This document shows positions 7,725 through 15,242 of a DNA stretch of 53,683 nucleotides, piece after piece. The stretch is from RGIG3528 sp045629005 (lineage in GTDB: Bacteria > Bacillota > Clostridia > Lachnospirales > Lachnospiraceae): positions 1-53,683 of the forward strand of contig JAZQQJ010000023.1 of the NCBI GenBank assembly GCA_045629005.1, written 5' to 3'. A program made the position numbers and the translations under genes. The notes under the pieces are model-generated. The model saw only the letters and a list, made by a program, of their open reading frames with translations. It was not told the DNA's origin and did not search any database. The first letter of the stretch is position 1, and each line of letters begins with the position of its first letter.

Positions 7725-7879
7725 ACATCTCGCGAACTTCGTTCGCTCGATGTACGTTTGCTCATAACCCGTGTGCCGATTTCATCGGCTGTATATGCAT
7801 CCACACGATATTGTAAGCAAGCTTACATATCGTGTGGTATGCATATATACCGCCTGCTAAAGCAGGCTACACGGGTTAT
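7725..7879. repeat. Multi-armed palindromic element (cloverleaf-like)
   Basis: An isolated hairpin (7725-7753, 13-base arms with two mismatches, loop TTC) is followed by a closed multi-branch structure. Outer 11-bp perfect arms at 7764-7774 and 7869-7879 enclose three hairpins packed almost end to end: 7775-7789 (6 bp, loop TTC), 7792-7847 (26 bp with two single-base bulges, loop AA) and 7852-7867 (6 bp, loop TAAA). About 100 of the 116 bases from 7764 to 7879 are paired. It works equally on either strand. It lies between the DUF4870 terminator and the YhfC operon promoter. It could be a mobile palindromic repeat or a structured RNA. Confidence 0.75.
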
Positions 7880-7893
7880 TTCGCTTTTCGCGC

Positions 7894-7923
7894 AAAAAAA
7901 GAGTCCGCGTTACGGACTCTTTT
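7894..7923. terminator. Terminator of the DUF4870-type gene
   Basis: AAGAGTCCG and CGGACTCTT pair around a 5-nt loop. On the minus strand it is followed by seven T. It begins about 8 bases after the stop codon. Confidence 0.88.
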
Positions 7924-7930
7924 GAAGTTA

Positions 7931-8320
7931 TTACTTAAAAATCTTGAACTTGCCGATGATAGGAAGTTCTTTTGCCTTGCCGTTTGCAGCATTGACAATA
8001 CCAAGGATTGCAAATACAAAACAAACGATGCTGATAAGCCATTCAATAAGAACAAAGATTAATCCAAGAACCGGGATTCTTCCGAGGATTCCGAAAACTA
8101 CCCAGTTAATGATTTCTACTATTGCAAGCACAAGGCCCTGGTTTACATGATAGCGTGCAAACTTTGATTCCTTAGCTGCAAAGATAGGGATAAGGACGAG
8201 CCATGAAAGATATGCTAAAATAGCCATAACTTTGTTCTGCTCGATGTCTTCCTGACTGAACTCGGAAGTTGTGTCAGCTGTGTTGTTAAGTTCGTTTAAC
8301 TTCTCATTAATGTCTGCCAT
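7931..8320 (-). CDS. DUF4870 / Tic20-like small membrane protein
   Basis: A 129-residue protein. About 28 polar N-terminal residues precede AILAYLSWLVLIPIF, then KFARYHVNQGLVLAIVEI, the N-Q-G signature of the DUF4870/Tic20-like family. A glycine- and proline-containing helical hairpin follows (about residues 70-107), and the tail is KAKELPIIGKFKIF. Such proteins have about three or four helices and no established function in bacteria. An AGAGGAC ribosome site precedes the ATG. Monocistronic: an extended -10 box, TGATATAAT, lies upstream at 8442-8447, and a terminator directly follows. Confidence 0.85.
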   Translation of the reverse strand: MADINEKLNELNNTADTTSEFSQEDIEQNKVMAILAYLSWLVLIPIFAAKESKFARYHVNQGLVLAIVEIINWVVFGILGRIPVLGLIFVLIEWLISIVCFVFAILGIVNAANGKAKELPIIGKFKIFK

Positions 8321-8441
8321 AATAATGTCCTCTCTTCTCCAATGAAATTATAGTGTGTCTGTTTCGTGCGCATGGCGCATCCGAAATCGTACCAATACAT
8401 CTATCATCATTTACCGTATGGCCGATAAACAATGATAACTA

Positions 8442-8450
8442 ATTATATCA
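8442..8450 (-). promoter_or_regulatory. Extended -10 promoter of the DUF4870-type gene
   Basis: TGATATAAT on the minus strand, a perfect extended -10, with only a T-rich, poor -35 region upstream. The upstream DNA is shared with the terminator of the yvyF-like gene. Confidence 0.45.
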
Positions 8451-8461
8451 CTTTTTTCTAA

Positions 8462-8498
8462 GAAAAAAAGTGCCATATGTCATTCCATAGGGCACTTT
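8462..8498 (-). terminator. Terminator ending the mreB-to-yvyF operon
   Basis: AAAGTGCCC and GGCACTTT pair around a ~15-nt loop, followed by seven T on the minus strand, about 20 bases after the yvyF-like stop. Confidence 0.85.
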
Positions 8499-8519
8499 AT
8501 TTTCAAAATCGTGAATTAA

Positions 8520-8927
8520 TCAAGTATCAAGGAAACGCATCTTGTTTTCATGATTTGTTTTCTTGATTTCAATCTTGGGCTCTTCCTTCTTGTAGAGGTT
8601 GCCCATGCCGTTTACCATTTCAGCCTTACACTTCTTGCAGAAACGGCCTGTAAGAATACGTTCACCGCATTTCTCACAGAAGATGGCAATATCGGAGTTC
8701 TCTGCGAATGTAAGCTTTTCTTCGCGTATCCACTTCTTTACCTGAGCCTGAGAGACTTCCATGTCATTAACAACATCATTAATGTTGCAACCGGGGTGGT
8801 CGTAAACATACTGTTTAACCTCTGCATACTTCTCATCAAGCTTTTTCAGACATTCCTGACAAAGCGGAGCTGCTCCTGCAACGTAGTTAAACATTTTTCC
8901 ACAGCTAGCACAATTACGTAATTCCAT
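8520..8927 (-). CDS. YvyF-like flagellar-operon zinc-ribbon protein
   Basis: A 135-residue protein with an N-terminal zinc ribbon (CASCGK ... CQEC), a central DNA-binding-like helical segment (YDHPGCNINDVVNDMEVSQAQVKKWIREEKL) and a second zinc ribbon (CEKCGERI ... CKKC). This resembles the family found as yvyF next to comF and flgM in Bacillus, sometimes called flagellar operon protein. The order recD2-comFC-yvyF behind flagellar rod genes agrees. Start at MEL (8927), about 7 bases after GGGTGA; an ATG two codons upstream abuts the ribosome site. Role unproven; a regulator of motility genes is plausible. Confidence 0.75.
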   Translation of the reverse strand: MELRNCASCGKMFNYVAGAAPLCQECLKKLDEKYAEVKQYVYDHPGCNINDVVNDMEVSQAQVKKWIREEKLTFAENSDIAIFCEKCGERILTGRFCKKCKAEMVNGMGNLYKKEEPKIEIKKTNHENKMRFLDT

Positions 8928-8947
8928 AACCATTCACCCTTTCATTA

Positions 8948-9643
8948 TTAGTCTTCCGTCGTTCCGGCGGCAATGCATATAAAATACACTTTTTTAACGC
9001 CTGCCTGCTTTAAAGCAAATGCGCAAGCATTCATCGTACTGCCCGTTGTGAATACATCATCAACAACCAGAGCGGACGACGGTAGTCCCATTCCCTCAGG
9101 AATACTTACTGAAAACACGTCCTTAAGATTCTCCTGCCTTTCCTTTGCCGACAGATTCTTTTGGTCTTTTGTAAGACGATTCTTACGTAGAAGGTTATGA
9201 ACCGGAATGCCTGTATATTTCGAAATGACCTGTGCCAGAAGCTCGGCCTGATTAAAGCCTCTTGTAAAAAGCTTTCGTCTGTGCAGAGGAACAGGTATTA
9301 TAATGTCCGGTGCTGCATTTTCAATAAACTCTTTTTGCCTTCTTACGCTTGTTCTTCCGAAAAACTCGGCAAACTCGCGGGTTCCGTTGTTTTTCAGCTC
9401 CTTCAGAGCAGTCTGTATAACCGATCTGTAAGGGTAAGTACACCTGCCCATGTCGAAGAAAAATGTTGTATTGCGGCATGAACCGCAATAGACTTCCTCA
9501 CGGTCTGATATTTGCCGTCCGCACTTAATGCAGAACGGATCTTCTATGAAGCTCAGGCTCTTTTCACAATCCTTGTGAATCAGTCTGCCCTTTGGCAGAA
9601 CGGGCTCCATACAAACCGGACAGTATTTAGGGAACAAAATCAT
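8948..9643 (-). CDS. comFC: ComF-family phosphoribosyltransferase-like protein
   Basis: A 231-residue cytoplasmic protein. N-terminal cysteine pairs (CPVC, CIKCG, CGSC) form a zinc-binding region. The C-terminal half is a PRTase fold with the PRPP-binding loop ALVVDDVFTTGSTMNA (about residues 192-207) and the upstream IIIPVPLHRRKLFTRGFNQAELLA. The family is needed for natural DNA uptake in Bacillus and Haemophilus; the biochemical reaction is not established. An AGGTAAAA site precedes the ATG. It lies 87 bp after recD2, and no comFA helicase is present here. Confidence 0.92.
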   Translation of the reverse strand: MILFPKYCPVCMEPVLPKGRLIHKDCEKSLSFIEDPFCIKCGRQISDREEVYCGSCRNTTFFFDMGRCTYPYRSVIQTALKELKNNGTREFAEFFGRTSVRRQKEFIENAAPDIIIPVPLHRRKLFTRGFNQAELLAQVISKYTGIPVHNLLRKNRLTKDQKNLSAKERQENLKDVFSVSIPEGMGLPSSALVVDDVFTTGSTMNACAFALKQAGVKKVYFICIAAGTTED

Positions 9644-9730
9644 TTTTACCTCCGTTACCCATTTCTCCCAATCGGTCTCGGAAAGTATGATTATTTTACA
9701 ACAGGAAATATCTCAAATACAATTAACTCT

Positions 9731-11971
9731 TTATGAATTTTCGGGGATCTCCGAAATTGCGCGCCTAAGTCCGGTATACCTTGTCTGTTCCATGATATTT
9801 CTTATCATCATGTTTACGGTATCCGAGCTTCCGATGATGGTAACACATTTTTTCGCCCTTGTAACAGCGGTGTAAAGCACATTTCGGTTAAAAAGCATCG
9901 AAGGTCCTGTCAAAAGCGGCAACACAACCGCCGGATACTCACTGCCTTGCGATTTATGGATAGTAATCGCATAAGCAAGACTCAGCTCATCTGCTTGCGA
10001 AAAGGCATATTCTACAATTCTTCCTTCTTCATACTCGACAGTGATACGTTCAGCAAAACCGTCAATCTTTTTGATTCTTCCACAATCGCCGTTAAACACG
10101 CCGGTTCCTGAATCAATCGGTATGCCGAACTTGCTGCGTACTTCCCACTCCAGCTGATAGTCATTCTTTATTTGCATGACTTTGTCACCTTCTCTGAAAA
10201 TACCGCCGTTTTCAAATACCTTTTCATTCTTGTTCTTTGCAGGAGGATTAAGCGCATTCTGAAGTGTGACATTGAGTTTCTCACAGCCGAGTTCTCCGGA
10301 GCGCATGGGAGTAAGCACCTGAACCTCAAACGGCGTGGCATCGACAAAACGCGAGATCTTATCTCTGACAAGATATACAATTCCTTCAAGAATATCATTT
10401 ATATTCTGACGCCCAAGGAAAAAGAAATCATTGTTAACCTTATTATCCAGCGAAACAAGCTCACCTTTGTTTATTTTATGTGCATTGACAATGATAGAAC
10501 TCTCCGCAGCCTGACGAAAAATCTTTTCAAGCTTGATTGTCTTTATCCTTCCGGAATCGATGATGTCATGAAGGACATTACCCGGACCTACGCTCGGAAG
10601 CTGATTTACGTCACCTACCATGATGAGCCTCGTTCCGACAACAACAGCCTTAAGAAGAGCATGCATAAGTGAAATGTCAACCATGGACATTTCGTCAACA
10701 ATGATTGCGTCGCATTCGAGAGGATTTGATTCATTTCTGGAGAATGCCAGCGCTGATGTTTCTACATTTTCGCTTATTTTTGTCAGCTCAAGGAGTCTGT
10801 GCAGGGTTCTTGCCTCATGTCCTGTCGTCTCCGACATTCTCTTGGCTGCGCGTCCTGTAGGTGCAGCCAGAAGCACATCCATGCCCTCGCGCTCAAAAAG
10901 CCTGATTATGGCATTAATTGTCGTTGTTTTGCCTGTGCCGGGACCGCCCGTAAGGACAAAGGCACCGTTTCTCACTGCTTCGAAAACAGCTTCCTTCTGA
11001 AGGCCGTCAAGCTCTATATCCAAATCCTTCATAACACCCTGCAGACTGTTTTCCAGTTTCTCATCAGGCACGTTATACTTACAGTTCAGGTCACAGAGCA
11101 TTCGTGCAACATTCAGCTCTGTATAATAAAACGAAGCAAGATAAACATTTCTTGTATCTTCATTTTTTATAATAACCTTTTTCTCCAAAGCCAGCTGACG
11201 CAGCTGGCGCTCCATTGTTTCCACATCAACAAATATAAGGCGCTTCGAATCGTCAAAAAGCTCACTTTCAGGAAGATAAACATGGCCATTGGTTGCTGCT
11301 TCGGAAAGCATGTAAAGAAGAACCGCACGAACTCTGGAGTCATCGTTTTCGGCTACTCCCATTGCAAGTGCTATATTATCGGCGGTTTTAAAGCCCACAC
11401 CCGTAATGTCCTCGGCAAGTCTGTAAGGAGACTCGCGTAGAACAGTGTACATACGTGATCCGTAAAAATTGAAAATCTTTATGGCGAGATTATTGGAGAC
11501 ACCATATTGAGACAGAAAAATCATTGCACTTCTTGCTTCATGTTTTTCAATAAACTGCTCTGCAATTTTCATTGCACCACGTTCGCTGATGCCCTTTACC
11601 TCTGCAAGGCGCTCAGGCTCGAACTCAATAATGTGGAAGGTGTCGTCACCGAACTTTTTGACAATACGTGCAGCAAGCGCCTCCCCAATTCCGGAAATTG
11701 CACCGCTCGCAAGATACCTTTCCATATCCGAGGCATCTGTCGGTGTCACTGCAGTAATCTTTGAGACCTTAATCTGGTCACCGTATTGAGGATGAAAAGT
11801 CTCCTCGCCTTCAACCTCAACATATTCTCCTTCATCAAAAACAGCCATAACGCCTACACAGCAGGTTTCTGTACCTTCTGTGTCAAGTGTCATGACTGTA
11901 TATCCGCTTTCTTCGTTTCTGTATACTATTTTGCTGATGTAGCCGCTTACTGTCATTAGTCTTTTATGCAT
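9731..11971 (-). CDS. recD2: RecD2-type SF1B DNA helicase
   Basis: A 746-residue helicase of the RecD/TraA-like group, acting 5'-3' on single-stranded DNA in repair and fork protection. The N-terminal half (about 1-310) holds the OB-like YISKIVYRNEESGYTVMTL start and tandem helix-hairpin-helix segments (ISGIGEALAARIVKKFG, LAEVKGISERGAMKIAEQF). The helicase core has Walker A GGPGTGKTTT (near residue 340), Walker B IIVDEMSMVD, GDVNQLPSVGPG and LAYAITIHKSQGSEYPAVVLPL (motif V), ending VTRAKKCV. The length fits the long-N-terminus RecD2, not RecBCD RecD. The start overlaps the flgJ-like stop by 8 bases; its ribosome site is weak, and Met6 is an alternative. Confidence 0.93.
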   Translation of the reverse strand: MHKRLMTVSGYISKIVYRNEESGYTVMTLDTEGTETCCVGVMAVFDEGEYVEVEGEETFHPQYGDQIKVSKITAVTPTDASDMERYLASGAISGIGEALAARIVKKFGDDTFHIIEFEPERLAEVKGISERGAMKIAEQFIEKHEARSAMIFLSQYGVSNNLAIKIFNFYGSRMYTVLRESPYRLAEDITGVGFKTADNIALAMGVAENDDSRVRAVLLYMLSEAATNGHVYLPESELFDDSKRLIFVDVETMERQLRQLALEKKVIIKNEDTRNVYLASFYYTELNVARMLCDLNCKYNVPDEKLENSLQGVMKDLDIELDGLQKEAVFEAVRNGAFVLTGGPGTGKTTTINAIIRLFEREGMDVLLAAPTGRAAKRMSETTGHEARTLHRLLELTKISENVETSALAFSRNESNPLECDAIIVDEMSMVDISLMHALLKAVVVGTRLIMVGDVNQLPSVGPGNVLHDIIDSGRIKTIKLEKIFRQAAESSIIVNAHKINKGELVSLDNKVNNDFFFLGRQNINDILEGIVYLVRDKISRFVDATPFEVQVLTPMRSGELGCEKLNVTLQNALNPPAKNKNEKVFENGGIFREGDKVMQIKNDYQLEWEVRSKFGIPIDSGTGVFNGDCGRIKKIDGFAERITVEYEEGRIVEYAFSQADELSLAYAITIHKSQGSEYPAVVLPLLTGPSMLFNRNVLYTAVTRAKKCVTIIGSSDTVNMMIRNIMEQTRYTGLRRAISEIPENS

Positions 11972-12308
11972 CCCGCTTTACTGACTCGTAAAGCATTTTG
12001 GCAATCCCAAGATTACTGTTTTCTGTAATCAGTCTTGCGTATTCCTGATAAAGATTGTCTCCGAAATATTTCATATACTGGTTGTCATCGTCCTTATTGT
12101 CAGGGAGCATTGCATCCTTGGTGGACTTTATAACCTGCCCAACAAGGTACTGCTCAAAGGACTTGCAAGCGTCCATAAGCTCCTCATCCGTAGCCGTCGC
12201 AGCAGAAAGTCCCTCAAGAGAGGATGAAAGCTTGTCTGCGCTCGTCGATGAAGCGGTGCTCTGAAGCTGCTGTTGATATAAATAATCCGATCCGATTGAA
12301 ATTGACAT
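11964..12308 (-). CDS. flgJ: FlgJ-type flagellar rod-binding protein (no muramidase domain)
   Basis: 114 residues corresponding only to the N-terminal rod-binding half of FlgJ: LMDACKSFEQYLVGQVIKSTKDAM (motif CxxFExxFxxxxxKxM), then GDNLYQEYARLITENSNLGIAKMLYESV. The first ~40 residues are a low-complexity Ser/Thr/Ala leader. In proteobacteria a peptidoglycan hydrolase is fused downstream; Firmicutes often keep just this rod-cap domain. Directly follows the two rod genes, 23 bp from flgG, and overlaps recD2 by 8 bases. An AAAGGGTAG site precedes the ATG. Confidence 0.85.
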   Translation of the reverse strand: MSISIGSDYLYQQQLQSTASSTSADKLSSSLEGLSAATATDEELMDACKSFEQYLVGQVIKSTKDAMLPDNKDDDNQYMKYFGDNLYQEYARLITENSNLGIAKMLYESVKRDA

Positions 12309-12331
12309 ATGCTACCCTTTCAGGTTATTCA

Positions 12332-13147
12332 TTAACCTCTGAGATTGTTTGCCTGCTGAAGCATTTCATCAGACGCCGTGATTATTTTGGAGTTCATTTC
12401 GTATGCGCGCTGTGCAACGATAAGATTAACCATTTCATCTACTGTCTGAACATTCGATCCTTCAAGATAGCCCGAGTAAACCTTTGTTTTCTTAAGCTGT
12501 GCGTCCTCAGCCTCGAGTCTCGGCTCACCGGAAGCATCAGTTGCCTCAAGAAGGCTTCCGGAAATCTTTAAAAGGCCCGCAGGATTGCTGAACTGTGCAA
12601 GACCAACCTGAATGCCAAGGTCTGTAATGGTGTCATCCACCTCTCTGTAAGAGAAACGCCCCTGGGCATCAATAATAAGCTTGGAAGTATTGATGCTTGT
12701 ATCAAACACAATGGGCTCACCATTGGTATCAAGTACCTGAAAGCCGTCGGATGTACAAAGTGAAAGGCCCTGGGGGTCGATGGAAACATTGAAGTTTCCT
12801 GCTCTTGTGTATGCTATCTGACCTTCTGCAGTCTGAACACGGAAGAAACCGTCACCTTCAAGCGCGAAGTCAAATGTGTTGCCCGTTGGATTAAGGGGCC
12901 CCTGTTCATATCTTGATGTGATGGATGCGGTGCGGACGCCCGAACCGACCTGACCGATTACGGGCTTCGGATTGCCCTCGTTATCCTCTGTTTTAACCTG
13001 AAGCTTTGAGTAAAGGAGAGTCTTGAACTCGACTGTTTCCTTTTTGTATCCGGTTGTATTTACATTTGAAAGATTGTTGGAAATGGTATCAACAGCATTC
13101 TGCTGTGCAATCATTCCCGAAGCTCCGGTCCAAAGTGAACGCATCAT
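12332..13147 (-). CDS. flgG: Flagellar distal rod protein FlgG (FlhP-like)
   Basis: A 271-residue axial protein of the flagellar rod. It has the N-terminal MRSLWTGASGM and SNNLSNVNTTGYKK motif. The central domain has FDFALEGDGFFRVQT and YTRAGNFNVS. The C-terminal coiled segment, GSNVQTVDEMVNLIVAQRAYEM and ending QQANNLRG, is the FlgG hallmark. Paralogous to the preceding gene. The order mbl-flhO-flhP in Bacillus subtilis matches this one. GGAGG lies about 10 bases before the first of two adjacent ATGs. Confidence 0.92.
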   Translation of the reverse strand: MMRSLWTGASGMIAQQNAVDTISNNLSNVNTTGYKKETVEFKTLLYSKLQVKTEDNEGNPKPVIGQVGSGVRTASITSRYEQGPLNPTGNTFDFALEGDGFFRVQTAEGQIAYTRAGNFNVSIDPQGLSLCTSDGFQVLDTNGEPIVFDTSINTSKLIIDAQGRFSYREVDDTITDLGIQVGLAQFSNPAGLLKISGSLLEATDASGEPRLEAEDAQLKKTKVYSGYLEGSNVQTVDEMVNLIVAQRAYEMNSKIITASDEMLQQANNLRG

Positions 13148-13172
13148 GGGACAAGTACCTCCTGACTAAATA

Positions 13173-13946
13173 TTATACACGACCGATGGAATTAACCGCC
13201 TGATCGAGTGTGGAATCCATGGTCTGAATAACTTTCTGGCTTGCTTCATAAGCTCTTGTGATGTTTATGAGAGAAACCATTTGATTAATTACATTAACGT
13301 TTGACTGCTCAAGGTAGCCCTGCCGTATGTAGCCGGCAGCTTCCTTTTCGGTAGCTCCGTTTACAGGCTCATACATAGTGTCGGCAAATTTTTTGAGATA
13401 ATCATAATCCTCGAAATCATAGATGGTAAGATTGTCAACAAGCTCGTCATTAGCATAAACCGCGCCGCTCTTGTCTATTGAAATCTTTGCATCAGTGGGG
13501 ACAATCATATCCCCTGCCTCAGACTGGAGGTGATTGCCGTCAGCATCTGTGATGTAGCCATCCCGCGTAATTGTAAAATTGCCTGCGCGGGTGTAACGTA
13601 TGTGGCTGTTGCCATTTGTATCAACAACACGTACTCTGAAGAAGCCTTCTCCGTCAATGGCAAGGTCGAAAGTGTTGCCTGTTTCACGAAGTGAGCCCTG
13701 TGTGTAGTCGGTGTACTCTTCGCCTATCTTGACACCGAGATACATATTGCCGATGCGCTCGTCCGTATCATAATTCACAGAACGGTCCCTGACTTTGATG
13801 GCAAGCATATCGTCAAAAGACTGACTTGTAACGCCCTGATTCTTATAGCCCGTGGTGGACGCATTGGCAACGTTATTTGAAATAACGTCAAGCTTTTTCT
13901 GTTGGTTGCGCATGCCCGTCCATGCTGTGTATAAACCTCTGACCAT
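13173..13946 (-). CDS. flgF: Flagellar proximal rod protein FlgF (FlhO-like)
   Basis: A 257-residue rod protein. N-terminal MVRGLYTAWTGM and ISNNVANASTTGYKNQG. The middle has FDLAIDGEGFFRVRV and RYTRAGNFTI. The C-terminal helix has QSNVNVINQMVSLINITRAYEASQKVIQ. It lacks the QQANNL ending of FlgG and lies first of the pair, as flhO does after mbl. An AGGAAAGG site precedes the start, and mreB ends 20 bp upstream. Confidence 0.9.
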   Translation of the reverse strand: MVRGLYTAWTGMRNQQKKLDVISNNVANASTTGYKNQGVTSQSFDDMLAIKVRDRSVNYDTDERIGNMYLGVKIGEEYTDYTQGSLRETGNTFDLAIDGEGFFRVRVVDTNGNSHIRYTRAGNFTITRDGYITDADGNHLQSEAGDMIVPTDAKISIDKSGAVYANDELVDNLTIYDFEDYDYLKKFADTMYEPVNGATEKEAAGYIRQGYLEQSNVNVINQMVSLINITRAYEASQKVIQTMDSTLDQAVNSIGRV

Positions 13947-13966
13947 AAGTTACCTTTCCTGCGAAC

Positions 13967-14953
13967 CTACCGCATAGAGTCTATTACTTCGATATATTTG
14001 CCTGTACCGATGGCAACTGCTGTCTTCGGGTTGTCGGCTGTAAGTGTTCTGATACCGGTCTTTTCTTCAATGAGCTCTTCAAGACCCCAGAGCTGACATC
14101 CGCCACCTGTAAGGATAATGCCGTTGCTTGCGATATCTGCAGCAAGTTCCGGAGGTGTCTTCTCGAATACTCTCTGGATTGCATCTACAATCTGGGAAGT
14201 AGGCTCTCTGAGAGCTTCCTCTGTTTCCTCGGATGTAACGGCGATTGTCTTAGGAAGTCCGCTTGCTGCGCCACGGCCCTTAACGTTCATGGCAATGGAC
14301 TCAGGTCTTCTGTAAGCTGAGCCAATGTTAAGCTTAATATCCTCGGCTGTACGTGCGCCGATGATGATGTTTTTATTTTTTCTGAGGTAACGAGTGATTG
14401 CTTCATCGAAATCATCGCCCGCAACCTTGATGGATGCGCTGACAACAGTGCCGCCAAGAGAGATGACAGCTATGTCTGTCGTACCGCCACCTATATCAAC
14501 TACCATGTTTCCGCAAGGCTTTGTAATGTCGAGACCTGCGCCGATTGCGGCTGCAATGGGCTCCTCAATAATGGCTACAGACTTTGCACCGATGGTGTAA
14601 GCCGCATCCTCAACTGCCTTTTTCTCAACTTCCGTAACACCGGAAGGAACACAGATGGAAACACGAAGCTGTCCGAAACGATGCTTGCCTACTGCCTTAT
14701 TTACGAAGTGCTTAAGCATCTTTTCAGTGACGGTGTAGTCAGAAATAACACCATGACGGAGAGGACGGATGGCAACGATGTTGCCCGGTGTTCTTCCGAT
14801 CATGAGACGTGCTTCTTCACCGATGGCGCGAACCTTGTTCGTATCACGGTCAAAAGCAACAACAGAAGGCTCTGTAAGGACAACGCCTCTGCCCTTTATA
14901 TATACGAGAACGGTAGCTGTTCCCAAGTCAATTCCGATATCTGTACCAAACAT
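13967..14953 (-). CDS. mreB: MreB/Mbl actin-like cell-shape protein
   Basis: A 328-residue bacterial actin that organises side-wall peptidoglycan synthesis under the membrane. It shows phosphate 1 GIDLGTATVLVYIKGRGVVL, ALVK-like connect residues, phosphate 2 VVDIGGGTTDIAVISLGG, and the adenosine motif GIILTGGGCQLWGLEELI. Linkage to two rod genes makes it the Mbl-type copy, as in Bacillus. AAAGGAGC precedes the ATG. First gene of the long operon down to the yvyF-like gene. Confidence 0.93.
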   Translation of the reverse strand: MFGTDIGIDLGTATVLVYIKGRGVVLTEPSVVAFDRDTNKVRAIGEEARLMIGRTPGNIVAIRPLRHGVISDYTVTEKMLKHFVNKAVGKHRFGQLRVSICVPSGVTEVEKKAVEDAAYTIGAKSVAIIEEPIAAAIGAGLDITKPCGNMVVDIGGGTTDIAVISLGGTVVSASIKVAGDDFDEAITRYLRKNKNIIIGARTAEDIKLNIGSAYRRPESIAMNVKGRGAASGLPKTIAVTSEETEEALREPTSQIVDAIQRVFEKTPPELAADIASNGIILTGGGCQLWGLEELIEEKTGIRTLTADNPKTAVAIGTGKYIEVIDSMR

Positions 14954-14988
14954 AAATAGCTCCTTTCAAAAGCAAAAACTCAAGAGCA

Positions 14989-15017
14989 ATTATATACATT
15001 TCAAAAGTTTTTTTCAA
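14989..15017 (-). promoter_or_regulatory. Promoter of the mreB-flagellar rod-recD2-comFC operon
   Basis: Minus strand: TTGAAA (15012-15017), 17 bp, TATAAT (14989-14994), with A/T tracts upstream. It lies 36 bases upstream of the mreB start. It looks like a housekeeping promoter, not a sigma-28 flagellar promoter. Confidence 0.75.
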
Positions 15018-15177
15018 TTGAATTTTATAGTTTTTTTAGAGTTCAGATTACCCAATTTTTATATCGGCAAGACCGACGCAAAAATTTAGTATCCGGTCCG
15101 GGTTCCTCCTGATACCATGTAAGATATCACCACCGGCAAGTAATAATCCTTTTCCCGCTTACGTTCAAAAAATGACA

Positions 15178-15210
15178 TTAAAAAAACAGGGCACAAATAA
15201 AGCGCCCTGT
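15178..15210 (-). terminator. Terminator of the GTPase gene
   Basis: ACAGGGC and GCCCTGT pair around an 11-nt loop and are followed by seven T on the minus strand, about 33 bases after the stop. Confidence 0.85.
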
Positions 15211-15242
15211 AATACTGTTTCTTACCGTTTTTTTGCCATTTC

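Noticed and set aside
10799..11440. 213-codon plus-strand frame opposite recD2
   Set aside because: Antisense shadow of a conserved helicase: no ribosome site, Cys- and Lys-rich composition with no recognisable motif.
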